In this document: in pieces, positions 1 through 9,179 of the stretch
How positions within the stretch are numbered: the stretch's first letter is position 1
Layout of the letters: each line of letters opens with the position of its first letter
Assembly (NCBI RefSeq): GCF_025398195.1
Contig: NZ_JAODNV010000006.1
Coordinates: forward strand, 231,271-295,270
Length of the DNA stretch: 64,000 nucleotides
Origin: Chelativorans petroleitrophicus
GTDB taxonomy: Bacteria > Pseudomonadota > Alphaproteobacteria > Rhizobiales > Rhizobiaceae
Direction: 5' to 3'
Translations under genes and position numbers: made by a program
Notes under the pieces: generated by a model
What the model saw: the letters and a program-made list of their open reading frames with translations, nothing else
What the model was told of the DNA's origin: nothing
The model's database searches: none

Positions 1-2
1 AA

Positions 3-521
3 GCTGCCGCGCGCGGGCTGTTCAAGCTCATGGCGGTCAAGGACGAATATGAGGTGGCGCGCCTCTATACGGACGGCTCGTTCAAGGAACAGCTCGCAGC
101 CGAATTCGACAGCTATGAGCGACTCGAGTTCCATCTGGCACCGCCCGTCTTAGCGCGGCGCGATGCCGACGGCCACCTGCGGAAAATGCGGTTCGGGCCG
201 TGGATGATGCCGGTCTTTTCCGTGCTTGCCCGTCTCAAGGGCCTGCGCGGCACGGTCCTCGATCCCTTCGGCTACTCGGCCGAGAGGCGCATGGAACGCG
301 GGCTTCTCAAGCAGTATGAGCAGGATCTAGACCTGATCGAATCCTTGCTTGCGCCGGGAAAGATCGAGGCTGGTGCCGCTCTTGCAGCTCTGCCCATGAT
401 GGTCCGCGGCTTCGGCCACATCAAGCAGGCGAACGCGGCCAAGGCAGCCGAGGAACGTGCCCGCCTTGTCGCCCGGCTGAAGGAGGAAGCGCCGAAACCC
501 TTCCTCCAGGCGGCGCAGTAG
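3..521 (+). CDS. Indolepyruvate ferredoxin oxidoreductase, C-terminal part (truncated by window edge)
   Basis: The frame is open from the first bases of the window, so the gene starts outside it; about 172 C-terminal residues are present. The tail contains YEVARLYTDGSF and a conserved SYERLEFHLAPP stretch typical of the C-terminal region of the fused (about 1,150 residue) 2-oxoacid:ferredoxin oxidoreductases annotated as indolepyruvate ferredoxin oxidoreductase in rhizobia. These enzymes oxidise aryl pyruvates to acyl-CoA with ferredoxin reduction in the cytoplasm. The TPP and pyrimidine-binding domains would lie upstream and cannot be checked. A methionine at 30 is internal, because the frame continues upstream of it with AAARGLFKL. 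Confidence 0.8.
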   Translation, partial: AAARGLFKLMAVKDEYEVARLYTDGSFKEQLAAEFDSYERLEFHLAPPVLARRDADGHLRKMRFGPWMMPVFSVLARLKGLRGTVLDPFGYSAERRMERGLLKQYEQDLDLIESLLAPGKIEAGAALAALPMMVRGFGHIKQANAAKAAEERARLVARLKEEAPKPFLQAAQ

Positions 522-610
522 CCGGCTGCCGTGACTAGCGCGCTCTTTTTGCTCATAATCCTTCGTTAAGCCGGCTGTGCGATGGTCTTGCCGCCGAGCG
601 GGAAATTTAT

Positions 611-2923
611 ATGGGCATTCGCAAGATCACGGACATTCCCGAGGACGTCTATGTCCAGTTCGTCAGGTCGCTGTTTGCGAACAGCGGCACGCTGATTGTC
701 GGTGCTCTCTGCCACGTAGCTGTTGCGCTTGTGGCGTATATACGAACGGAACGGCCTCTCTTCGCGCTCTTTTCCGTCCTGTTTCTCGCCGTCGGCGTCT
801 GGCGCTATTTCGACATGCAGCGGTGCCGGGAAAGGCTAGAAAAGCTTGATCTCGAAACCGCTCGCGAACTGGAGACCAGCTACGTCGTCAAGGGCGGCAT
901 CCAGGGTCTGCTGCTCGGCACTTTCGGTTTCGTCGCGATCTATCTCTACCCTGATCTGTTCGTCGAACTGGGCGCGCTCTCGGTCAATCTGGCATCTCTG
1001 GTCACGGTCGTAGGGCGCAACTACGGCTCGCCGCGCATGGTCGTGGTTTTCGTAACCACCATGCTGGTGCCCGTCGGCACGGGTCTCCTGCTGCACGCCG
1101 AACTGGCGCACGTCGTGCTGGGTCTGCTGATCTTTCCGTTCGGCCTTATCATCATCAGCAATGCCGCGGGTTTGCGTGGAATTCTGGCGAGCGTCGTCCT
1201 GGAGCGCCGGAAGGTGAGCCAGCTTGCCCAGCGGTTCGACCGGGCGCTCAACACCATGTCTCACGGGCTGATCATGTTCAGTCCCGAAGGGCGCGCGGTC
1301 GTCGCCAATGCCCAGGCGGCGGAGTTTCTGGGTTTCCGCTCTTCCGAGCAGCTTCTCGGCCGCTCTCTGAAAGCGCTTCTCTTGCGCGGCGTTGCGGGCA
1401 AGCTTCTGCGCGGGAAGGATTACGTCCACGCCGAAACGCAGTTGACGAAAGCGTTGAAACAGGGGCGTGGCCGCAAGGTGCTCCTGCCGCTCACCGATGG
1501 GCGCTACTTTGAGTTTTCCGCTCGCGAGGGGCGGGAGGAGCTCGGCGTCATCACGTTCGAAGAGGTGACCCAGCGCGTCGAGGCGGAGGCGCGCATCCGC
1601 CACATGGCGCGCTATGACAGCCTTACCGACCTGCCCAACCGCGCCTATTTCCATGAGATGGTCACGAATCTCATGGCCTCCGGCGATCCCGATCGGTTGT
1701 GTGGCCTCGCGGTGCTGGACCTCGACGATTTCAAGAGCGTCAATGACACGCTCGGCCACCCGGTGGGAGACGGGCTGATCTATGCGGTGGCGGAGCGGCT
1801 GTCGGGCTGTGCCACGGACAATGTGAAGATCAGCCGCTTCGGCGGCGACGAGTTCATGATCTTCATCAACCGCGTGGAGGACGAGAACGATTTTGCCCTC
1901 CAGTTCCAGACGATCTTCGATCGGCTGCAGGGGGAAGTCGAAGTCGCCGGACACAGCCTCAGAATTCAGGCCAGTGCAGGCGCGGTTGTGGTGCCAGTGC
2001 GCTCCTACGATATGGACGCGATCACGGTTAAGGCCGACCTTGCGCTGTATAACGCCAAGGAGCAGGGCAAGAACCGCTGGCGGCTGTTCAAGGAGGAGAT
2101 GGACGAGGCCTTCCGCAGCAAGCAGGTCATGAAGGCCGACCTGCGCAGCGCCATCCAGGCGCGTGCGCTGCGCGTCGTCTATCAGCCGATCATCGATATG
2201 CGCACCATGCGCATCTCGGATTGCGAGGCGCTTTGCCGGTGGGACCACCCGGAACTGGGGCCGATCTCACCCGCCGTATTCATTCCGCTTGCAGAGGAGA
2301 TCGGCCTCGTCTCGGAGATCAGCGCGCTTGTGCTTGAGGCGGCGTGCCAGGAGTGCGCCCGCTGGCCCGAGGATCTCGGCGTATCGGTCAACCTTTCGGC
2401 CAAGGACTTCCACAGCGGGGCCGTGGTGGACAAGGTGCGCAACGCGCTGACCAAGGCCGGTCTGGCTGCGCACCGGTTGGAAGTCGAGGTTACCGAGACG
2501 ACCCTTCTGGATGACCGGGCGTTAAACCGCCACTATATCAACGAGCTGAAGGCGCTTGGCGTCCGCATCGCGCTCGACGACTTCGGCACGGGCTATTCCA
2601 GCCTGAGCTATCTGCACACCTTGCCGCTCGATCGCGTCAAGATCGACGGAAGCTTCCTGCAGGATATCATCGGCAACAGCCGGTCGCACCAGCTTCTGAA
2701 GAGTGTGGTAGAGCTTTCGCGAAATCTCGGCCTCGCCGTTACCGTAGAGGGCGTGGAGACGTTCGAACAGCTCAAGATTCTTGCCGAATCGGTCAAACCG
2801 GATCGCGTGCAGGGTTTCCTCTTCGGCTCGGCGCTGTCGTCCTCCGGCATCGAGACCATGTCGAACATGGTCTGGTCGCCCGACGGCAAGTTCCGGAAGC
2901 ACGACCTCACCGTCCAGCACTGA
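611..2923 (+). CDS. Membrane-bound GGDEF-EAL cyclic-di-GMP protein
   Basis: A 770-residue protein with about six hydrophobic segments in residues 25-190, a PAS-like linker (about 210-315), a GGDEF domain with intact GGDEF at 411-415, and an EAL domain with EAL at 539-541 and DDFGTGYSS from 656. Known members synthesise and/or hydrolyse cyclic-di-GMP. Both catalytic signatures are present, so bifunctionality is possible. The RxxD inhibitory site normally placed just before GGDEF is not seen; the aligned residues read TDNV. The N-terminal membrane part may be a MASE-type sensor, but I cannot assign it. The gene stands alone with a 90-base upstream gap. Confidence 0.92.
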   Translation: MGIRKITDIPEDVYVQFVRSLFANSGTLIVGALCHVAVALVAYIRTERPLFALFSVLFLAVGVWRYFDMQRCRERLEKLDLETARELETSYVVKGGIQGLLLGTFGFVAIYLYPDLFVELGALSVNLASLVTVVGRNYGSPRMVVVFVTTMLVPVGTGLLLHAELAHVVLGLLIFPFGLIIISNAAGLRGILASVVLERRKVSQLAQRFDRALNTMSHGLIMFSPEGRAVVANAQAAEFLGFRSSEQLLGRSLKALLLRGVAGKLLRGKDYVHAETQLTKALKQGRGRKVLLPLTDGRYFEFSAREGREELGVITFEEVTQRVEAEARIRHMARYDSLTDLPNRAYFHEMVTNLMASGDPDRLCGLAVLDLDDFKSVNDTLGHPVGDGLIYAVAERLSGCATDNVKISRFGGDEFMIFINRVEDENDFALQFQTIFDRLQGEVEVAGHSLRIQASAGAVVVPVRSYDMDAITVKADLALYNAKEQGKNRWRLFKEEMDEAFRSKQVMKADLRSAIQARALRVVYQPIIDMRTMRISDCEALCRWDHPELGPISPAVFIPLAEEIGLVSEISALVLEAACQECARWPEDLGVSVNLSAKDFHSGAVVDKVRNALTKAGLAAHRLEVEVTETTLLDDRALNRHYINELKALGVRIALDDFGTGYSSLSYLHTLPLDRVKIDGSFLQDIIGNSRSHQLLKSVVELSRNLGLAVTVEGVETFEQLKILAESVKPDRVQGFLFGSALSSSGIETMSNMVWSPDGKFRKHDLTVQH

Positions 2924-3074
2924 AACCCGCCTGTTGACTAGTGGCGGGCTCTACTCTGAGTATGCGGAACATTAACCTTAACACAACGTAAACGGCTAGC
3001 GTTGGATTTTCATCTTTTTGAAATCAAACATGTCGTTTACTGTAAGTGGACAAGTGCTGTGGGGACGGCCTTTC

Positions 3075-3848
3075 ATGTCTATTGGGGAATTTGCATCAGA
3101 CGATGTCCGGTGGCCTGCGCGCGACCGCGACATGGAATCACCATTCAACAGGTCGGTGTTTTCTGTTCTTGAACGGATCGAATACCGCGTCTGCGAGCGC
3201 GGGGAGGACCTGGAGGCAATCTACCGCCTTCGCTACGATTCCTACCTCGCCGCAGGCATGGTGCGTGAAGACGCGGCGCGAATGGTGGAGGATCGCTACG
3301 ACGAGCTTCCGAACTCCTACCGGTTCGGCGTCTACTACGACGGCGTTCTGGTGAGCACGCTGCGCCTGCACTATGTGGATAGCGCATTTCCGGTATCTCC
3401 GAGCAGCGAAGTATTCGGGGATATTCTGGAGCCGCGCATCGCTCGGGGCGAAACTTTCGTCGATCCAAGCCGGTTTGCCGCCGCGGCGGAATGGTCGAAG
3501 ACGCTGCGCGTGCTTCCTTACGTCACGCTGAGGCTCGCGATGCTTGCCTGCAAGCATTTCTATCCCACCTATTGCCTCACGGCGATCAAGGAAGAGCATT
3601 CGGCGTTCTACCGGCGGGTCTTCAGGTCCGTACCCGCCGCTGGTGTTCGCAGCTATCCCGGATTGACGGTGCCGGTGCATCTGCTCCAGTCGAGCATCGA
3701 GGCCAATCTGGAAGGAATCATTCAGCGTTTTCCCTTCTTCCGCTCGACGGCGTTTGAACGCCGCATGCTCTTCGAGCGGCCGAAGAAAGGCGAGCTCGCG
3801 CCGCTGACAATTCTGCCGACGGCGCGCTATTTCAAGCAGGCGGCCTGA
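3075..3848 (+). CDS. FeeM-like N-acyl amino acid synthase / GNAT-fold acyltransferase
   Basis: About 257 residues from this start. The core (RLRYDSYLAAGMV, then VSTLRLHY and FVDPSRF) resembles the N-acyl amino acid synthase FeeM family, which shares the GNAT/LuxI-type fold and moves acyl chains from acyl-ACP to amino groups. The ATG at 3075 follows a gggga stretch at a workable distance. In-frame alternatives are ATG 3030 and TTG 3018, neither with a clear ribosome site. There is no LuxR-type regulator next to it. Family membership is a recollection-based call; the substrate is unknown. Confidence 0.65.
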   Translation: MSIGEFASDDVRWPARDRDMESPFNRSVFSVLERIEYRVCERGEDLEAIYRLRYDSYLAAGMVREDAARMVEDRYDELPNSYRFGVYYDGVLVSTLRLHYVDSAFPVSPSSEVFGDILEPRIARGETFVDPSRFAAAAEWSKTLRVLPYVTLRLAMLACKHFYPTYCLTAIKEEHSAFYRRVFRSVPAAGVRSYPGLTVPVHLLQSSIEANLEGIIQRFPFFRSTAFERRMLFERPKKGELAPLTILPTARYFKQAA

Positions 3849-3922
3849 TTGATCGCCTCACCCAGCACCGCGGCAGGGTGAGGCGCGGAAATGCTCGCGG
3901 CAGGCCGGGAAAGGGAATCGAC

Positions 3923-4066
3923 ATGGTTGACATTGCCCTCGCTCCGCTGGTGGCGCTGATTGCCGGCATTCTGATCCTCGTCATGCCGCGCCTGCTCAAC
4001 TACATCGTCGCCTTCTATCTCATCATCGTCGGCTTGATCGGCCTGTTTCCGGGGCTTCTCGGCTGA
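3923..4066 (+). CDS. DUF3096 small membrane protein
   Basis: A 47-residue protein composed almost entirely of two hydrophobic segments with the core LIAGILILVMPRLLNYIVA, characteristic of the DUF3096 family. Function is unknown; the family is an inner-membrane protein of two helices. The ATG at 3923 is preferred because it follows an aagggaa ribosome-binding site and gives the usual family length. A longer frame from 3878 adds a charged, unconserved leader. Confidence 0.8.
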   Translation: MVDIALAPLVALIAGILILVMPRLLNYIVAFYLIIVGLIGLFPGLLG

Positions 4067-4286
4067 ACCCGAATCTTTGAAGGCCGCAGGGCGGCGGAGG
4101 AGCTGTTGCGCTTCATCGCCTGGCGAAGACCTCATTTTCGGCGGCGATCGGCCGTTCGCCGGCTGATATTAGCGCTAGGCCCCGCAACCGCCTGGGCATA
4201 GCGCCGCCATGCGGCCATGCGCCCATTGCCCTTCACCGGTGTTTTCGCTATTCCCCTTTGCCAGTTTTCTTCCAAGGGGTCATGCG

Positions 4287-4514
4287 ATGGCAGAGAAACA
4301 GCCGGATGCTCCGGCCGAGACGGGTGCGATAATGGACTACGAAGAGCACGAGCGCACCTATAAACTCTTCCTGACGATTGCCAAATACGCCTGTCTGGTG
4401 GCGGCGGCTTTGCTGATCGCGATGGCGTTCGGCTTCTTTACATCAGCCGGGTTGATTTCCAGCACCATCCTTTTCCTCCTCATCTGCGCCTTGGGTTACT
4501 GGATCCTGGGTTAG
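4287..4514 (+). CDS. aa3-type cytochrome c oxidase subunit IV
   Basis: A 75-residue protein: a charged N-terminus containing MDYEEHERTYKLF followed by two hydrophobic stretches ending in ALGYWILG. This matches the bacterial aa3-oxidase subunit IV family (COX4_pro_2), a single- or two-helix accessory subunit of haem-copper oxidase. The start at 4287 follows aagggg; the frame upstream to 4209 reads like non-coding sequence. It lies 62 bases before pntAA, an arrangement I recall from other rhizobia. It is far from the oxidase cluster at 22.5-28 kb. Confidence 0.8.
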   Translation: MAEKQPDAPAETGAIMDYEEHERTYKLFLTIAKYACLVAAALLIAMAFGFFTSAGLISSTILFLLICALGYWILG

Positions 4515-4576
4515 GCGCCGGGCCCGCGTCCCGCGGGCCTTGAGCGAGGGGGAGGGCCAAAGACGAGGGTTTGAAC

Positions 4577-5905
4577 GTGGGACAGAGCGTATTTGTGCCG
4601 AAGGAAGGTGCTGGCGAACCGCGGGTGGCGGCCTCGCCTGACACCGTGAAGCGCCTGACGGCGCTCGGCTTCGATGTGGTGATCGAACAAGGCGCAGGGC
4701 TCGGCTCGCGTATCCCGGACGAGGATTTCGCTGCCGCTGGCGCCCGAATCGGTAAGGCGGCGGACGCGGCAAAAGCCGATATCGTGCTGAAGCTGCGCCG
4801 GCCGACCGCCTCGGAGATCGCGGGCTACCGGCGCGGTGCCGTGGTCTTCGCCATTATGGATCCTTACGGTCACGAGGCTGCGCTGGAGGCGATGGCCAAG
4901 GCGGGGATCGTCGCCTTCGCCATGGAGCTCATGCCGCGCATCACGCGCGCGCAGTCCATGGACGTTCTGTCCTCCCAGGCAAACCTTGCGGGCTACCGGG
5001 CCGTTATCGACGCGGCGGCCGAATATGACAGGGCGCTGCCCATGATGATGACGGCGGCTGGCACGGTGCCCGCGGCCAAGGTGTTCGTCATGGGTGCCGG
5101 CGTTGCCGGGCTGCAGGCGATCGCCACGGCGCGCAGGCTGGGTGCTGTGGTCACCGCCACCGACGTGCGGGCGGCGGCGGGCGAGCAGGTGGCCTCCCTC
5201 GGCGCCAAGTTCATCATGACGGATGCCCTGAAGGACGCCTCGGGCGAGGGCGGCTATGCGCGGGAGCTGACGGAAGAGGAAAAGCGCGCGCAGGCCGAAC
5301 TCGTGGCCGATCACATCGCTAAGCAGGACATCGTGATCACCACCGCGCTCATTCCCGGACGGCCGGCGCCGCGGCTGGTGACGGCGGAGATGGTGAAGTC
5401 CATGCGCCCCGGTTCCGTGATCGTCGATCTCGCGGTGGAGCGCGGCGGCAATGTCGAGGGCGCGGTCGCGGGTGAGATCGTCACGACCAGCAATGGCGTG
5501 AAGATCATCGGCCATGTGAACGTGCCGGGCAGGGTCGCCGCGTCCGCGTCGGCCCTTTACGCGCGCAACCTCTTCGCCTTCCTCGAAACCATGGTCGATA
5601 AGGAGAAGAAAGAGCTCTCCATCGACTTCGAGGATGAGCTCGTCAAAGCCACTTTGCTGACACGCGACGGCAAGGTGGTCCATCCCAATTTTGCCCGCGC
5701 AGCAGCAAGCGCAGAGGCCCTGGCGACCGATTCCGACATCGTCAAGGCCGCCAAGGGCACGGAGCCCGGTCTGGAGGTGCCGCCTGGCAAGGCGCCGGCC
5801 CGCAGAGGCACGCGCAGGAAGTCTGCCGGGGAAGATACCGGCGCGGCGCCGAAGCGCACGCGAAAAAGCACGGCCGGAAAGAAAACGTCCGGGGGAGAGG
5901 GCTGA
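4577..5905 (+). CDS. pntAA: NAD(P) transhydrogenase subunit alpha part 1
   Basis: A 442-residue cytoplasmic dI component of proton-translocating transhydrogenase. It binds NAD(H) and passes hydride to NADP in PntB. Visible features: the N-terminal [14 protein letters not shown] block, the NAD-binding [19 protein letters not shown] around residue 170, and the conserved [10 protein letters not shown] segment. The last about 45 residues are rich in Lys, Arg, Ala and Gly, which is longer and more basic than usual and probably disordered. GTG 4577 is chosen because gaggg lies seven bases upstream; TTG 4571 is possible. The stop overlaps the pntAB start (TGATG). Confidence 0.93.
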   Translation: MGQSVFVPKEGAGEPRVAASPDTVKRLTALGFDVVIEQGAGLGSRIPDEDFAAAGARIGKAADAAKADIVLKLRRPTASEIAGYRRGAVVFAIMDPYGHEAALEAMAKAGIVAFAMELMPRITRAQSMDVLSSQANLAGYRAVIDAAAEYDRALPMMMTAAGTVPAAKVFVMGAGVAGLQAIATARRLGAVVTATDVRAAAGEQVASLGAKFIMTDALKDASGEGGYARELTEEEKRAQAELVADHIAKQDIVITTALIPGRPAPRLVTAEMVKSMRPGSVIVDLAVERGGNVEGAVAGEIVTTSNGVKIIGHVNVPGRVAASASALYARNLFAFLETMVDKEKKELSIDFEDELVKATLLTRDGKVVHPNFARAAASAEALATDSDIVKAAKGTEPGLEVPPGKAPARRGTRRKSAGEDTGAAPKRTRKSTAGKKTSGGEG

Positions 5906-6330
5906 TGGAACCCAGCATGATGGAACAGGCGCTCGAACAGCTCGAGCGTGCGACGGCAGGAGTTCGCGCCGCCTTTGAAAACATGGAGGCCGAGGCCGCG
6001 GCCGATGCAGCGAGCGCGCTGGCACACGGCGCGACGGGCGGGGCGATCGACCCCTTCATCTTCCGGTTCGCCATCTTCGTGCTGGCGATCTTCGTGGGCT
6101 ACTACGTGGTCTGGTCTGTCACGCCGGCGCTGCACACGCCGCTGATGGCGGTCACCAACGCGATCTCCTCCGTCATTGTCGTCGGCGCGCTGCTGGCGGT
6201 GGGCATTTCGGCGTCCGGACTTGCCACCGGCTTCGGCTTCGTGGCACTCGTGCTCGCCTCGGTCAACATATTCGGCGGCTTCCTCGTCACCCAGCGCATG
6301 CTCGCGATGTACAAGAAGAAGGACAAGTGA
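5905..6330 (+). CDS. pntAB: NAD(P) transhydrogenase subunit alpha part 2
   Basis: A 141-residue protein. An Ala/Glu-rich N-terminal stretch of about 45 residues leads to the [21 protein letters not shown] helix, then further helices and the [10 protein letters not shown] end typical of PntAB. It forms part of the membrane channel (dII) of transhydrogenase. The start codon overlaps the pntAA stop by one base, indicating translational coupling. The N-terminus is longer than in minimal PntAB proteins (about 95-100 residues), which is common in rhizobia. Confidence 0.92.
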   Translation: MEPSMMEQALEQLERATAGVRAAFENMEAEAAADAASALAHGATGGAIDPFIFRFAIFVLAIFVGYYVVWSVTPALHTPLMAVTNAISSVIVVGALLAVGISASGLATGFGFVALVLASVNIFGGFLVTQRMLAMYKKKDK

Positions 6331-6331
6331 C

Positions 6332-7729
6332 GTGAGCGCCGATCTTGCTGCCTCCCTGTACCTGATTTCAGGCATTCTTTTCATCCTGGCGCTGCGAGGC
6401 CTTTCGCATCCCACCACCAGCCGGCGCGGCAACATCTTCGGCATGGTTGGCATGGCCATCGCCGTCGTCACCACGCTGCTGCTCGCCCGCCCGGGCTTTG
6501 GCAGCCTTGCGCTCATCGTGGCCGGTCTTGCCGTGGGTGGCGGCGTGGGGGCCTACATCGCGCGCCAGATTCAGATGACCAAGATGCCGCAGCTCGTCGC
6601 GGCGTTTCACAGCCTTGTCGGTCTGGCCGCCGTTATGGTTGCGGCCGCCGCGCTTTATGCGCCGGAAAGCTTCGGCATTGGCACGGTCGGCGCCATTCAC
6701 GCGCAAGCGCTCGTGGAGATGTCGATCGGCGTGGCTATCGGTGCGATCACCTTCACCGGCTCGGTCATCGCGTTCCTGAAACTTGACGGGCGCATGTCCG
6801 GCAAGCCGATCCTGCTGCCCATGCGCCATCCCGTGAATGCCGTTATCGGCATAGCGCTTCTGGTCCTCATCGTGATGCTCGTGACGGGCCAGAGCCCGAC
6901 CGTCTTCTGGCTCATCGTGGTCCTGTCGCTGCTGCTCGGCATCCTCATCATCATTCCCATCGGCGGCGCGGACATGCCGGTCGTGGTGTCCATGCTCAAT
7001 TCCTATTCGGGCTGGGCGGCCGCAGGCATCGGCTTCACGCTGGGCAATCTTGCGCTCATCATCACCGGCGCTCTGGTCGGCTCCTCGGGCGCGATCCTGT
7101 CCTATATCATGTGCAAGGGCATGAACCGCTCGTTCATTTCCGTCATTCTCGGCGGGTTTGGCGGCGAGACGGCAGCGGCAGCGGCGGACAACATCGACCG
7201 TACGGTCAAGCAGGGTTCCGCCGAGGACGCGGCCTATCTGATGGCCAATGCGCAGAAGGTCATCATCGTGCCGGGATACGGCATGGCGGTGGCGCAGGCC
7301 CAGCATGCGCTGCGCGAGATGGCCGACAAGCTGAAGGAGAAGGGCGTGGAGGTGAAGTACGCCATCCACCCCGTCGCCGGCCGCATGCCCGGGCACATGA
7401 ACGTGCTCCTTGCGGAAGCCAATGTGCCTTATGACGAAGTGTTCGAGCTGGAGGACATCAACTCCGAGTTTGCGCAGGCGGACGTGGCCTACGTGATCGG
7501 CGCCAACGACGTGACGAACCCGGCAGCACGCGACGATCCCTCCTCACCCATCTTCGGCATGCCCATCCTGGAAGTGGACAAGGCCCGAACCTGCCTCTTC
7601 GTCAAGCGCTCGCTGGGTTCAGGCTATGCCGGTATCGACAATACGCTGTTCTACAAGGACGGCACGATGATGCTCCTTGGCGACGCCAAGAAGATGACGG
7701 AGGACATCGTCAAGGCCCTGGATGCGTGA
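6332..7729 (+). CDS. pntB: NAD(P) transhydrogenase subunit beta
   Basis: A 465-residue protein. The N-terminal about 270 residues are multi-pass membrane (dII), and the C-terminal domain binds NADP(H) (dIII) with IVPGYGMAVAQAQHALREM and GRMPGHMNVLLAEA. It couples hydride transfer to inward proton movement and supplies NADPH. GTG 6332 lies two bases after the pntAB stop, so it is the last gene of a three-gene operon. The frame upstream to 6176 is an overlap artefact. A strong intrinsic terminator follows at 7788-7815. Confidence 0.95.
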   Translation: MSADLAASLYLISGILFILALRGLSHPTTSRRGNIFGMVGMAIAVVTTLLLARPGFGSLALIVAGLAVGGGVGAYIARQIQMTKMPQLVAAFHSLVGLAAVMVAAAALYAPESFGIGTVGAIHAQALVEMSIGVAIGAITFTGSVIAFLKLDGRMSGKPILLPMRHPVNAVIGIALLVLIVMLVTGQSPTVFWLIVVLSLLLGILIIIPIGGADMPVVVSMLNSYSGWAAAGIGFTLGNLALIITGALVGSSGAILSYIMCKGMNRSFISVILGGFGGETAAAAADNIDRTVKQGSAEDAAYLMANAQKVIIVPGYGMAVAQAQHALREMADKLKEKGVEVKYAIHPVAGRMPGHMNVLLAEANVPYDEVFELEDINSEFAQADVAYVIGANDVTNPAARDDPSSPIFGMPILEVDKARTCLFVKRSLGSGYAGIDNTLFYKDGTMMLLGDAKKMTEDIVKALDA

Positions 7730-7787
7730 ACACAAGAATAGCAATCAGCCCTTTCGAAGTTTCACGATATGAAAGAGGCTGGCGCAG

Positions 7788-7815
7788 AGGGGGAGATGTT
7801 TATCTCCCCCTTTTT
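7788..7815 (+). terminator. Intrinsic terminator of the pnt operon
   Basis: A perfect 10-bp stem (AGGGGGAGAT / ATCTCCCCCT at 7788-7797 and 7802-7811) with a four-base loop runs into a T-tract. It sits 58 bases after the pntB stop. The convergent toxin-like gene ends three bases further on, so it also separates the two transcription units. Confidence 0.9.
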
Positions 7816-7817
7816 GC

Positions 7818-9179
7818 TTATGCCTGTTTCGCTGCGTCTGGCGTCTGATGTCTTGCAAGGTAGGTCTTCAGCGGAGCGAGCATTGGGCGGTGGCGCGAAG
7901 GAGTTTTCATATAGCGCCCTGCGGAGATGAATGTTTCGCTTACCTCACCTGGGTCGGCTATCTTCCTGTACCAGCTTGGCTCCACAAGAATCTTGCTTTT
8001 CGTGATCACAGCCTCAGGCCGGACTGGGAACAGGGTGCCAAATTCGCTTGTTGCTCGAGGGATCGATTTGAAGTCCTTGTACTTAATAAGCGTTCTTTGC
8101 GTAGCTTCACGATATTTCGCTTTCCACGCATCCTCCGTCGCTATGATCGGCCGTGTGAAATCGAACTCGCTGAATTGTTCGGCTGTTAAATCAACAACGT
8201 AATCCATGCCGTCTTTACTGGCGACAACCACGAAATGATTCTTCGGCATGTCATTGTACGCGTTGCTCCATAGATACATGCCTCGAATTTTCGTGTCATA
8301 ACCCGCCTCACTAAGTCTGGATGTCAATGACTCAAGAACAGCTTCACAGCCTTCCTTGGGAGAAAGACGATATTTGTCCAATTCCTTGATGCCCTCGACT
8401 AGTTGGTTGATTTTGGCGATTTCTTCCTCTCCCTTTGCTTTCTTTAGCGCAGTTGTGGCCAAATCAACCATCGAAGATGATCCGCTGTTAGATACAAATG
8501 CAGATGAACTATCACTGTATAAATTATTTCCCGCGTTGGAGGTAATATCGTCAAAACTCTTATTTGAAGATGAGAGCCTTTTTATGCTCTTCCCTCGAAT
8601 TTCGGCAAACTTGGCCATCCGGCCACTTTTCTTGATCGCCTTGCCTTCGACGGCAGCTTTTGAACCAGTCCTCAATATGGCAGATGTTGCGCTCTTCGAG
8701 GCGGCCGCATTCGTTAGAGCTTTTGTGCCTCTCGCTGCTGCGTACCCTAGAAGATCAGCATATAGATCTATGACCGCTTCAAGGGCCGCCTCTTTGTAAT
8801 TGCCCTGCTGGGCCGCGATAATTGCATCGTAAAATGGAACGACGAGGCCGTCTAAGAACCTTATCTTCTCTTGCAGGCTGGTTGCCTGATATGCGTAAGG
8901 TTTGAACCTACGGAGAGTATCCTCGAAAATCTCGGCATTGCTCCGTACGACCGCATCATGAACAGTAACATTCGTGAGCTTAGGAGCAATGAAACGAGGA
9001 TCATGATGAGTATAATCGGAGGATCCGACACGCTTCTCGATCGAATCGATATCAAAGAATAGGTTAAGGTGGGATGTCATCCACCTTTGGCGCTCTTCGT
9101 GTTTGTTGCCTAGGACGATGATGCTATCGCAATGCTTTGGAGATACTGCGAAGTATTGAGGCCCGTGCTTCTTATGCAC
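7818..9179 (-). pseudogene. 3' part of frame-interrupted dermonecrotic-toxin-like gene, papain-like domain
   Basis: A 453-codon frame whose apparent GTG start is probably not real: upstream codons in the same frame (to about 9250) read as good protein and join the 5' part at 9110-10018. A VVPFYDAIIAAQQGNYKEAA block resembles the linker of DUF6543/dermonecrotic-toxin proteins. Near the C-terminus Cys278, His315 and Asp330 (frame numbering) sit in contexts EGCEAV, KNHFVVVA and YVVDLTAEQF, as expected for a papain-like triad. The His-Asp spacing of 15 equals that of the Pasteurella multocida toxin C3 deamidase (Cys1165-His1205-Asp1220, from memory). The gene is visibly AT-richer than its neighbours, suggesting horizontal transfer. 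The target and delivery route are unknown. Confidence 0.65.

Noticed and set aside
836..2248. A 470-codon minus-strand frame across the GGDEF-EAL gene
   Set aside because: It is antisense to clear domains, with charged repetitive composition and no start context.
4511..6025. A 504-codon minus-strand frame over pntAA
   Set aside because: Shadow of a GC-rich gene with motif-level evidence on the plus strand.
8356..8799. A 147-codon plus-strand frame inside the toxin-like gene, with hydrophobic stretches
   Set aside because: It looks superficially like an immunity membrane protein, but the hydrophobicity mirrors the Lys/Ser/Glu-rich antisense strand and there is no ribosome site.
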